A stretch of DNA of 64,000 nucleotides from a virus, in IMG/VR virus record IMGVR_UViG_3300026518_000008, positions 1-64,000 of that record; one strand, written 5' to 3'. Shown piece by piece: positions 35,130 to 42,969 of the stretch. The notes beneath the pieces were generated by a model. That model was not told where the DNA came from. It ran no database searches and saw only the letters and a program-made list of their open reading frames with translations. The stretch's first letter is position 1, and each line of letters opens with the position of its first letter. The position numbers and the translations under genes are program-made.

Positions 35130-35366
35130 ATGGAATCATCATTTGCATTTGGAGTAATACTCCTAGTTCTCGCATACTATGGCCGAAAAATGGCACAATT
35201 GTGGATGCAGGACAAAACATCACAACTTGAAGAGGCAGTCATGGAGTCTATGAAGACTCGACAACCTCAGACACATCAGCTACATAATGATGTGAAGAAA
35301 CTAAAATCTGACCAGGACGGCGTATGGACTACAGCCGAAATGATCAGAGAGGAGATGGGGATATAG
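35130..35366 (+). CDS. Single-pass membrane protein with coiled-coil tail, 78 aa
   Basis: N-terminal membrane segment (FGVILLVLAYYG), then a charged helix ending GVWTTAEMIREEMGI. Same plan and C-terminal signature as the 93-aa protein at 33436-33717. The pair may have arisen by duplication. Confidence 0.6.
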   Translation: MESSFAFGVILLVLAYYGRKMAQLWMQDKTSQLEEAVMESMKTRQPQTHQLHNDVKKLKSDQDGVWTTAEMIREEMGI

Positions 35367-35514
35367 TCCTCATCTCAAATTACATCTATCATGTAGATAG
35401 ACCAAATTACAATTCCTCCTACAGAATTCTTGGATTCATGATAGATAGACGCAACTACAGTCTTGGATGTATTGCATCCTAAATATTACATAAATACCAT
35501 ATAAGGAAAACACA

Positions 35515-36144
35515 ATGGCAACTAGAAAATCAAATAAAATAACACAAGTACAAAAGGCTGCGAATAGTATAATAGAGTCTCGTAACAAATTCTTACAGAC
35601 TAATCCATCGGCAATCAATTACAAACTTCGTACTGAGTCTATAGCTAAACTCAAAGAAATCATTATGTCAGTTACAGAAATTGCAAACATGGACCAAAGT
35701 AAAATCGCTGGTCGTATCACAGCTGCATCATCAGCTCGTAATGAATATGGTCGCGTATCAGGTTTGATGAACTTGCTTGCAACAATCATCAATTGGCCTT
35801 CAGATAGTCGCAAACCAGACGGATTAAACGAAACTCGTCAAGAAATTCTAGATTCACTTGGAATGGATTTCACTATTTTCGAGGACTTGAAATCTGCGAA
35901 GGGATACCATACTTTCACTACAGACGAGCACTCTATTGAGCCAGGAATAGAACCAGCATTCGAAGAGTACAATATGCTAGTAGAACTACTTGCTTCTGAA
36001 CTTGGATTATCGGTAGTAGATGTCAATCTTGACGAAGATAAATGGCACAGAGATGAGGTAAAGGCTATTGAGTCAGCTCAGTCAGAACTTGATGCTATCA
36101 CTGCAGAACTTGAGTTACATCAACAACTACATGGAGCAGCATAG
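35515..36144 (+). CDS. Unknown helical protein, 209 aa
   Basis: Basic N-terminus (MATRKSNKITQVQKAANS), a long helical body and an acidic Gln-rich tail. Codons favour CGT in the first half, suggesting strong expression. It directly precedes the RNA polymerase gene, separated by a terminator-like hairpin. Whether it works with the polymerase is unknown. Confidence 0.6.
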   Translation: MATRKSNKITQVQKAANSIIESRNKFLQTNPSAINYKLRTESIAKLKEIIMSVTEIANMDQSKIAGRITAASSARNEYGRVSGLMNLLATIINWPSDSRKPDGLNETRQEILDSLGMDFTIFEDLKSAKGYHTFTTDEHSIEPGIEPAFEEYNMLVELLASELGLSVVDVNLDEDKWHRDEVKAIESAQSELDAITAELELHQQLHGAA

Positions 36145-36158
36145 CTATTCACCACTAC

Positions 36159-36210
36159 AGAACCAGAGATAGATTGGACTATTTCCAGTCTTTTCTCTCT
36201 GGTTCTTTTG
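36159..36210 (+). terminator. Terminator-like hairpin made of two dispersed motif copies
   Basis: AGAACCAGAGA (36159-36169) pairs with TCTCTGGTTCT (36196-36206), followed by TTTT. The inner arms TGGACTATTTCCAG add pairing. Two opposed motif copies thus form an 11-bp stem at the end of the 209-aa gene. Confidence 0.6.
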
Positions 36211-36230
36211 TAACACACTAAGGAGAAAAC

Positions 36231-38060
36231 ATGTTAAAATATATATTAGACAAAGCTCTATCAGAGTATGTCAAATCATTCATAAGTTGGGGCTCAGATA
36301 CTACAGAGTCCTTCATTTCATCACTTGACAGATCACTTATATCTGGAGGTACTATATCCACAGTTCACATGGCTCAGGAACACGACCCAATCATTGTTAA
36401 AGATATTACTTATGCATTATCAGATATTGGATTTATCAAATCTTCAGTTCTATCAAAATATGCATCAGTAGAGCTTATTGAGTCTAAATTATATGAATAT
36501 GAATCAAAGTCGGAGATAGACTCGTATAAAGTTCATGAAAGATTCAAGTCTATGATATTGCGTAGAGATATTGAGCATTATCCAGCTACATTAGTCAGAT
36601 CCAACGGAGTTATTAAGGAAACTGGACTATCTAGATTAGGCTTTGCTAAAGTAGCGAAGAATGACTTTCAATTTGATACCATCAAATTATCAGAGTATAG
36701 AGAGCCAATTGTTCAAACTATAGTTAAATCTATACAGAAATCCGTAGAGAAGGGCAATATCACAGATAAATTCTTTCTCAACGAGGCTAACTATCAAGTC
36801 ATAGCAGAACTTGCAGTTGATTACTATATTGCAGATCCATCTCAACGATTCAATCTTGAACAGAACATCTCAGATAGTCGTGGCAGAGCTACATTTAAGG
36901 CTTTGAAACGCATCGGGAATCCTATTCAATTCAAAGATTTCAGAGCATTGCTTATAGTTCCAGAGCCAACAGTTATCAATGTATTCAGTAGAGATAAACT
37001 CAATGACATCTACTATTTTATAGCAGAACTCATTGGAACAGATGCTGATACTGTAGATGGCAAGTATATAGCAGGTAGAATGGCTTATGAGGCACGATCT
37101 CTACCTCAGATAGATCTTACTATGGAACATGACCGTACAGAGCTTCATGAGCTTATATGGCTTGAGCGTATTTATGACAAACTTGACGAATTAGACATTC
37201 AGCGTAGAATATTTTGGGATATACCACTAGAGGTAGACGCTTCTATGTCTATTAATCAGTATGTAGGAGCACTTACCAATGACGCTAGATTGTTATCTCG
37301 TACGAATGTTATCGGAGATACACTTACGGATCCATGGTATATAGAAGGAGTCAAACGCCTTCATGGCAAATTTGTTGGAACTCCGGTGTTCTATGGATCA
37401 TCTCAGGCAGCTACTACTTTGCTTAGAGCAAATGGAGTGACTCCAGACATGGATGAAGTTAGAGCTATCAATCAGGAATTCCGCAACGGAGCATTCGCGG
37501 TTACTAAAGCATTTAAAGATTGCGTCATAGACGGATATTCAAACCATGCACCAGCTATACAGGTACAAATTGCAGACGACACATTTAATGTTGAATGCAA
37601 CAAATTTAAAGTAGCTGGATCAACTAGAATATTTACTACGGCATGGGACTCAGACTTGAAGAGAATCCGCACAGCGGTCACTCATGAACCTATACGCATT
37701 CCAGATTACGACAGATTCAAATTGTTTTGGGCTACATGTTTGATTCACAACCTTGATTCACAGGATTCTAATGCCATTGCACTTGAGATATCTACAGAGT
37801 TAGTTGATCATGAGAGTTTATCCAATTGGATTATTACTATACATGACGCAGCTTTAACATTGCCTGGGACATGTAGAGTTGTTCGTAACAAATATGCAAA
37901 ACGACTTAAACGAGTCAATACAAACAGAGATGAGATCATATCTAACTTTAGAGCATCTATAGGTGCAACTAGTATGAAATCAGATGTATCATTTATGAAA
38001 TTACATAGAATGGTAGAGCAAGCAGATGATGTAGAATTCAACGCATCGGCTATGAAATAA
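36231..38060 (+). CDS. Single-subunit (T7-like) RNA polymerase, 609 aa
   Basis: Transcribes phage DNA without host sigma factors. Motif A is IPLEVDASMSINQYVGAL (catalytic Asp near residue 335). Motif B is HGKFVGTPVFYGSSQA (~378-393), matching the K...YG core of the family. Motif C is IITIHDAALTLPG (~533-545) with the second catalytic Asp. At 609 aa it is shorter than T7 RNAP (883 aa) and closer to N4 RNAPII summed over its two subunits, but here it is one chain. No short conserved phage promoter was found to pair with it. Confidence 0.75.
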   Translation: MLKYILDKALSEYVKSFISWGSDTTESFISSLDRSLISGGTISTVHMAQEHDPIIVKDITYALSDIGFIKSSVLSKYASVELIESKLYEYESKSEIDSYKVHERFKSMILRRDIEHYPATLVRSNGVIKETGLSRLGFAKVAKNDFQFDTIKLSEYREPIVQTIVKSIQKSVEKGNITDKFFLNEANYQVIAELAVDYYIADPSQRFNLEQNISDSRGRATFKALKRIGNPIQFKDFRALLIVPEPTVINVFSRDKLNDIYYFIAELIGTDADTVDGKYIAGRMAYEARSLPQIDLTMEHDRTELHELIWLERIYDKLDELDIQRRIFWDIPLEVDASMSINQYVGALTNDARLLSRTNVIGDTLTDPWYIEGVKRLHGKFVGTPVFYGSSQAATTLLRANGVTPDMDEVRAINQEFRNGAFAVTKAFKDCVIDGYSNHAPAIQVQIADDTFNVECNKFKVAGSTRIFTTAWDSDLKRIRTAVTHEPIRIPDYDRFKLFWATCLIHNLDSQDSNAIALEISTELVDHESLSNWIITIHDAALTLPGTCRVVRNKYAKRLKRVNTNRDEIISNFRASIGATSMKSDVSFMKLHRMVEQADDVEFNASAMK

Positions 38061-38069
38061 GGAGCAAAC

Positions 38070-38381
38070 ATGCAAATCATTAATTTATGTCCACATACCA
38101 TCAACGAGACTACTACTGGACGATCTTTCCCACCATCTGGACAGATTGCGAGAGTAAATGCAGTACAGAGTGAGGTATGTAAACGAAATGGTATACCTGT
38201 ATACCATACCACATTTGGAGAGATAGCTGGACTTCCAGATAAACAGCCAGATACATTTTACATTGTATCTGCTATAGTGCTAAATGCCACAGACAGAACA
38301 GATGTCATGGCACCAGGGAATATTCGTAGAGACGAGGATAAACAACCTATAGGTTGTCAAGGATTCCGTTTAAATCAGTAG
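38070..38381 (+). CDS. Conserved phage protein of unknown function, 103 aa
   Basis: The pattern NLCPHTINE...ARVNAVQSE...FGEIAGLPDKQPDTFYIVS...PGNIRRDEDKQPIGCQGF belongs to a small protein family common in phages and prophages, without known role. A strong terminator follows directly. Confidence 0.6.
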   Translation: MQIINLCPHTINETTTGRSFPPSGQIARVNAVQSEVCKRNGIPVYHTTFGEIAGLPDKQPDTFYIVSAIVLNATDRTDVMAPGNIRRDEDKQPIGCQGFRLNQ

Positions 38382-38390
38382 ACATATCAT

Positions 38391-38422
38391 AGCATGAGCC
38401 TTCGGGCTTTTGCTTTTTTTTT
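38391..38422 (+). terminator. Rho-independent terminator
   Basis: AGCATGAGCC-TTCG-GGCTTTTGCT hairpin with a stable UUCG tetraloop, followed by TTTTTTTT. Ends the RNA polymerase transcript. Confidence 0.9.
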
Positions 38423-38503
38423 CTTCTCACAGGAGGGATAGAGAATTTATTTCTATTTTTTTTTCTTAACAGAGAGATAGAATATATTTTATGGAGGTAT
38501 ATC

Positions 38504-38956
38504 ATGTGGTATCAGAAATTATGGATAGCTATACCAATTACTATTGTTATTGCTTTTTTTTTCTCACTTATTCCTATTGCTATATGGCTTGGTATTTTTT
38601 TACTTTTTTATTTTTTTTTTACTAGAAATAATGATAAAAATAGAACAACAGATGAACTCAGAGAGAAATATAGACAGAATGCGTATGATACAGATAGTTA
38701 CATTGACTATTCTAGAGTACCATATCAGTATTATGAGGCCTATAAAGATTACCTCAGAACCAGGGAGTGGCGTTCGCTTAGATTAGAAGTTTTAAACAGA
38801 GATTCTTTCAGTTGTGTTAAATGTGGAACAGAAGCTATAGATACTCCATTGCATGTTCACCATATACATTACAGAGGAATAGAGACGATGACATTTACAC
38901 CAGATCAGCTAATTACCATTTGCCCATCTTGTCACAAATTAGAGCATCAGCATTAG
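38504..38956 (+). CDS. Membrane-anchored HNH endonuclease, 150 aa
   Basis: Two hydrophobic segments (IAIPITIVIAFFFSLIPIAI and IFLLFYFFF, residues ~8-43) precede a cytoplasmic HNH domain. The domain has CVKCG and CPSCHKLEH zinc pairs around LHVHHIHYRG, the catalytic His-His-Asn region. A membrane-tethered nuclease is unusual for homing and could act on incoming DNA (superinfection exclusion). Behind GGAGGT. A motif copy (38754-38766) encodes part of the linker (RTREW). Confidence 0.7.
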   Translation: MWYQKLWIAIPITIVIAFFFSLIPIAIWLGIFLLFYFFFTRNNDKNRTTDELREKYRQNAYDTDSYIDYSRVPYQYYEAYKDYLRTREWRSLRLEVLNRDSFSCVKCGTEAIDTPLHVHHIHYRGIETMTFTPDQLITICPSCHKLEHQH

Positions 38957-39035
38957 ATATCATTTGTAGTACATTTAACGTACACATAGGATATAGTTTT
39001 TAACATACAATACCTTACATGATTAGGAGTTTTTT

Positions 39036-39215
39036 ATGGCTATTTTATCAGTTCAAAGAAAGATTATAAAATTGTACTTTAAGGGTACCAGATTAATCAA
39101 TATTGCAAGCATAGTTGGGCTTAGATTTGATGAGGTAGTAGATTGTATTGATGCATATCTTTTACAGTCAGCTAAATATAATCAACATTATATTCCAAAG
39201 GAAAATAGACAATGA
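39036..39215 (+). CDS. Small HTH-like protein, 59 aa
   Basis: QRKIIKLYFKGTRLINIAS followed by VGLRFDEVVDCIDAYL has the look of a short helix-turn-helix of the resolvase type. The stop overlaps the next start (ATGA). Unknown role. Confidence 0.5.
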   Translation: MAILSVQRKIIKLYFKGTRLINIASIVGLRFDEVVDCIDAYLLQSAKYNQHYIPKENRQ

Positions 39216-39394
39216 GCTATATATCTAGAGAGTATGTGCCATCAGCTAGGCAGATGTTTGTTTTGAACCGTGGTTCTTATATATCTTCTTTAGGAACTAC
39301 ACGGCAACCACTTACTATTAGTAGGGCTATCACATTGCTACGTAAACTTGAGATTGCATACATAGAGAACACACTTGGATTGAGGACAGATTAG
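39212..39394 (+). CDS. Unknown small basic protein, 60 aa
   Basis: Coupled to the 59-aa gene. Basic helical C-terminus (TISRAITLLRKLEIAYIEN). Stop and next start are adjacent. Function unknown. Confidence 0.5.
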   Translation: MSYISREYVPSARQMFVLNRGSYISSLGTTRQPLTISRAITLLRKLEIAYIENTLGLRTD

Positions 39395-39937
39395 ATGAAA
39401 TTAACATATAGAGATATGAATCAACTTAGAATAGGAGATATAGTTCAATATATAAATCCTACTCCAGATGGACCGAATACAGCAGGATTTAAACAAGGAG
39501 AGATATATATAGCAGACATTACTCTAAATTATTTCAATGATATAAAGCATATACATATATATGTTGATCGAGAGAGTAGCATCAATGCTCCAGCGACTAA
39601 CTTTAGACTTCTCCAGACATATCCTGGTAGCTCAGCAGAGGTGGGAGATCTGTGCATATATATGCGACGAGGAAATGGCCGTATTAAATATGGAGAACTA
39701 TTTATAGTAACACATTTATTCCCAAGAAGTACTGGACATGACGTTGGATATGAACAGGGATTTTCTTGTGATATATCGTCATGTAGAGTTGTTTGCAGAG
39801 CAGCAGATATTGGTGCTACAAGATTAGATAACAACACCACAGAACCAGAGGGAGACGATACTATATCTGATGCAGAGACTACACGAGTTACACATCTAAC
39901 TCATAGAAACATAGGTACTATGTTTTACAAATCTTAG
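39395..39937 (+). CDS. SH3-like barrel repeat protein, 180 aa
   Basis: Two copies of a small beta-barrel pattern: GDIVQYINP...FKQGEIYIADIT, then FRLLQTYPGSSAEVGDLCIY...IKYGELFIVTHLF. Ends NIGTMFYKS. The same FRLL/LVKT-PG and FYK signatures occur in the 265-aa and 453-aa proteins, so this is a local paralogous family. A motif copy (39840-39851) is in the acidic linker before the tail. Function unknown. Confidence 0.6.
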   Translation: MKLTYRDMNQLRIGDIVQYINPTPDGPNTAGFKQGEIYIADITLNYFNDIKHIHIYVDRESSINAPATNFRLLQTYPGSSAEVGDLCIYMRRGNGRIKYGELFIVTHLFPRSTGHDVGYEQGFSCDISSCRVVCRAADIGATRLDNNTTEPEGDDTISDAETTRVTHLTHRNIGTMFYKS

Positions 39938-39949
39938 AGGAGATTATTT

Positions 39950-40168
39950 ATGTTAGATTATTCACAGAGACTTGATCTCATACAACATATGACACATGAG
40001 GAGTTACAGGCGTTTGCAGTTACATTATCTTTATCAGATATTAATGGTGACTGGAAGCAGAAATTTGAGTCAGCTATTGATAGCAGATTTACTAAGTTGT
40101 CACGCATTCATCCATTTAACGCAGAGCATGCAGAGATATCAGCTGGTGAATTTGAATCATCATTTTAA
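39950..40168 (+). CDS. Unknown small protein, 72 aa
   Basis: Helical (MLDYSQRLDLIQHMTHEE) with an acidic end. AGGAG before the ATG. In the operon between two SH3-like paralogues. Function unknown. Confidence 0.55.
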   Translation: MLDYSQRLDLIQHMTHEELQAFAVTLSLSDINGDWKQKFESAIDSRFTKLSRIHPFNAEHAEISAGEFESSF

Positions 40169-40180
40169 AGGATAATTACT

Positions 40181-40978
40181 ATGAATAAACCAGTTGCAAT
40201 ATATAAACGCAGTGGAGAACCATGGACAGAGATAGAGGCAGAGATTGTTACCAGAAAATATGGCAGTAATGGTCAGATAGAAATCAGAGATTGGGGGCAT
40301 ATAGATCCAGAAGAAAAATACATGTATGTAGATGAAGATGGATTAATTGCATCATGGGATTATACTAACAATATAACTACAGAGGAATATGATATTAAAT
40401 CTTTTGAGGATGAGTTGCATCTCCCTGGTTCTGAGACAGCTAGCAATTATGTTACATCAGAAATTATTGACGCAAGGGATATCCCAGAGCATTCAGTGGT
40501 TTTATGCAATGAAAACAATTCTAATCAATTCATCTCAGGTAGACTTTATGTTACTAGAAATTCTACATCAAAAGATATAGTGAGGATTGAACTTGATAGT
40601 ATTGGAGCTTATCTAAATGGATGGGGTCTCAACAAATTTAGACTTGTTAAGACTAGACCAAGTGATACTATATCGTCTGGAGATAGAGTTATATGCAAGA
40701 GAAATATTGGTTCGTTACGATATGGAGATATATTTACAGTAATGTCTGTTTCTGATACAGATTGCATACATCCTTTCGCAGCAGAGTGCAATTTCAGCAA
40801 TTATTCACCAAACAGTAGCGAAAGTTGGCATGTAAATAATTTTAGAGCTTTAGTGTATACTGACGATACAGTAGAGCATATAGGACAAAATTCAGATATA
40901 GACACAGAATATATTCCACCTGTGAAACCACTATATAAATTACAGAAAAGACGAGAGTCTATATTCTATAAAGGATAA
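40181..40978 (+). CDS. SH3-like barrel repeat protein, 265 aa
   Basis: An N-terminal domain is followed by the barrel pairs HSVVLCNENNS...SGRLYVTRNSTS, then FRLVKTRPSDTISSGDRVIC...LRYGDIFTVMSVS. Ends RRESIFYKG. Paralogue of the 180-aa protein. A reverse motif copy (40422-40434) encodes LPGSE between the domains. Function unknown. Confidence 0.6.
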   Translation: MNKPVAIYKRSGEPWTEIEAEIVTRKYGSNGQIEIRDWGHIDPEEKYMYVDEDGLIASWDYTNNITTEEYDIKSFEDELHLPGSETASNYVTSEIIDARDIPEHSVVLCNENNSNQFISGRLYVTRNSTSKDIVRIELDSIGAYLNGWGLNKFRLVKTRPSDTISSGDRVICKRNIGSLRYGDIFTVMSVSDTDCIHPFAAECNFSNYSPNSSESWHVNNFRALVYTDDTVEHIGQNSDIDTEYIPPVKPLYKLQKRRESIFYKG

Positions 40979-40981
40979 AAT

Positions 40982-41161
40982 ATGCAACACTTAGCTACAA
41001 TTACATCCATTTCAGACAAAACAGTAACACTTATATATCATTACGGAGGACTTGACTATACAGTTATGACTCCCAGATTTTTCTGGAAGAAGTCTTCATT
41101 AAGTGTTGGCGAGGAACTTGAACTTTTCATTGGAATGCCAAATCAATTTACGAAAGGATAG
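40982..41161 (+). CDS. Small beta-rich protein, 59 aa
   Basis: MQHLATITSISDKTVTLIY start, and GVGEELELFIG-like end. One short barrel-like domain. Starts 4 bp after the previous stop. Unknown. Confidence 0.55.
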   Translation: MQHLATITSISDKTVTLIYHYGGLDYTVMTPRFFWKKSSLSVGEELELFIGMPNQFTKG

Positions 41162-41165
41162 CATT

Positions 41166-41330
41166 ATGAATTCACAAATTTCAAACCTCAGATCAGCTTT
41201 ACTATGTATTGGATATACTTCCAGACAGGTAGATTTAATTGCTAGAGGAGTGAGGGTTTCTACTCTCAGTACAGGAATTGACAAGCCAGAGGATGGACAG
41301 TATTTATCTATCTCAGAACCAGAGTCGTAG
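41166..41330 (+). CDS. Unknown small protein, 54 aa
   Basis: Start chosen at 41166, behind AAAGGA. Helical (SNLRSALLCIGYTSRQVDLI). The last codons SEPES are a dispersed motif copy (41313-41324). Unknown. Confidence 0.55.
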   Translation: MNSQISNLRSALLCIGYTSRQVDLIARGVRVSTLSTGIDKPEDGQYLSISEPES

Positions 41331-41372
41331 GACTACCTACTCACATATAACATTATTATACAGGACATTATT

Positions 41373-41678
41373 ATGACACGCAATTCATTATTTACATTAG
41401 CAGGACTATCTACAGTTATGGGATCAGTTGGAGACATACTTATGCCTTCGAATTCTCCACTCACACAGGATTCAGCTTCAGCTCTATCAGAGTCACAGCA
41501 GAGACATCTTGACTAGGTCAATGCTTCTCGTTCACAGAGACAGATGAGACTCGATAGAGGACATCATACAATTGCTATTGGAGAACGACGCTTGTTTCGC
41601 AACAAACAAAGAGCATTCAAAGCTTCGAATCGTTATTGTAATAACATTGGATCAGATGGCAGTATCGTTTATACTTAG
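41373..41678 (+). pseudogene. Small gene interrupted by an in-frame amber codon
   Basis: The first part (47 aa, SLFTLAGLSTVMGSVGDIL...SESQQRHLD) ends at TAG (41514-41516). The same frame continues for 53 codons of protein-like sequence (VNASRSQRQMRLDRGHHTIA, then FRNKQRAFKASNR) to a second TAG. No good ribosome site precedes the internal ATG (41544). It is either a recent nonsense mutation, read-through, or two genes in the same frame. Confidence 0.45.
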
Positions 41679-41697
41679 ATATTATTGCAGTGCAAAA

Positions 41698-41728
41698 CAT
41701 CACCGGACTAGAGTGATGGTGTCTTTTT
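41698..41728 (+). terminator. Rho-independent terminator
   Basis: CATCAC (41698-41703) pairs with GTGATG (41713-41718), followed after 5 nt by TTTTT. It ends the small-gene operon. The remaining noncoding part up to 41977 holds two further hairpins, TCCCAGAT/ATCTGGGG and ACATAAAT/ATTTATGT, near 41855-41915. Confidence 0.65.
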
Positions 41729-41977
41729 ATGACGTCCTTTTAACTCATCACAGGAGCTATGTTCCTACATAGTACACACATAGTTCACTACTCCAGAGTT
41801 GTTAGATGTTTAGTTGAATGGATGGCCTGAATCACCCAGCTGCAGCCAAACTCGTTTAATTCCCAGATTAATTATGATCTGGGGACTTTATACATAAATT
41901 CGGTTATTTATGTATCTGATCATATATTGGAGCTATCTTTGCAGATGGTTCTCATATATTATTACAGGAGATTTATT

Positions 41978-42232
41978 ATGAATATTTATTTATGCTCACA
42001 GGATGAGAATTGTGATTATGATACTTACGACAGCTTTGTTTGTTATGCAGAAACAGAGGAGGAAGCCCGGAACCTATATCCTACTAGTCCTGATTACAAT
42101 ACAGAGCCAGAGTGGGATAAAATACCTTATCACTGGGCATCGACACCAGATAATGTTACAGTGAAATTATTTGGCACAGCACTCCCTGGTTCTGAAGCAG
42201 GAGTTATATGTTCATCATTTAACGCAGGGTAG
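41978..42232 (+). CDS. Unknown small acidic protein, 84 aa
   Basis: MNIYLCSQDENCDYDTYDS start after AGGAGATTTATT. ETEEEARNLYP and WASTPDNVTVKLFG resemble a widespread small phage protein family of unknown role. Ends with a motif-encoded LPGSEAG (42183-42195). Confidence 0.55.
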   Translation: MNIYLCSQDENCDYDTYDSFVCYAETEEEARNLYPTSPDYNTEPEWDKIPYHWASTPDNVTVKLFGTALPGSEAGVICSSFNAG

Positions 42233-42287
42233 CTACCATGCCTTTGATTTTGAACGAGAATATTATACTTATATAAAGGAGAAACAT

Positions 42288-42401
42288 ATGACAGATACAA
42301 TTGAAATCGTAGTTATGATAGGAGTTCTTGGTAACTTCATAGTTCAAATATATGACATAATTTGGTGCAGACATCACGATTGCGGAAGCAAAAACGATTA
42401 A
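42288..42401 (+). CDS. Membrane microprotein with CRHHDC tail, 37 aa
   Basis: AAGGAGAAAC before the ATG. One hydrophobic helix (IVVMIGVLGNFIVQIY), then WCRHHDCGSKND, a possible metal-binding tail. Confidence 0.5.
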   Translation: MTDTIEIVVMIGVLGNFIVQIYDIIWCRHHDCGSKND

Positions 42402-42441
42402 TTATGATATAGTACAAATTAGATTTATTTAAGGAATTATT

Positions 42442-42798
42442 ATAGAGAACATAATAACTGAAAATGAAAATACATTTGTGTTAGTAGAAGAATTTGCAAA
42501 ACGAGAGAAACAAGTATATCCTTCATCAGTAACATATAGAACATACGATAAATACCAGTGCACAAATTTCGGAAACGAAACTTTTATACGAAGAGATATA
42601 AAAGGAAAAAGAAAACACTGTAGGTGTCAAAATACATTTACAGGAAACGAAAGATTATATTTCATATGGAGAAGTATGATGCAGAGATGCGAAAATGAAA
42701 AACATCAATCATATGAAAACTATGGAGGAAGAGGTATTTCAGTAGATGAAGATAGCTGGAAAAACTTTAAAATCTTTAAAAAATGGTCACTAAAATAG
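42442..42798 (+). pseudogene. Degenerate homing-endonuclease-like gene (YGGRGI family)
   Basis: RLYFIWRSMMQRCENEKHQ, then YENYGGRGISVDEDSW matches the N-terminal half of a family of HNH/AP2-like free-standing endonucleases that normally continue with a DRidN...Y.peNcrWa region, which is absent here. AAGGAATT stands before ATA (42442) where ATG is expected, and the ATA frame encodes coherent protein. The first alternative is GTG at 42478. Lost start and lost C-terminus suggest a decaying mobile gene. Confidence 0.55.
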
Positions 42799-42969
42799 AA
42801 ACAACAAACAATAGGTAATATGACATGGCAAATCTATATATTATCAATCAGTTTACTGTTTTATTTATATTCATTGTAGCTGTTACAAGTATTTGAATAT
42901 ATATTAATCATTATATAGATGTTCTAATATATAAAATCGTTAGAAAGACAATTAAAAAGGACAATAACT
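42799..42969. other. Short intergenic region, possible membrane peptide
   Basis: A 19-23 residue hydrophobic peptide could start at 42822 or 42827, but no firm ribosome site supports either. No other feature seen. Confidence 0.3.
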
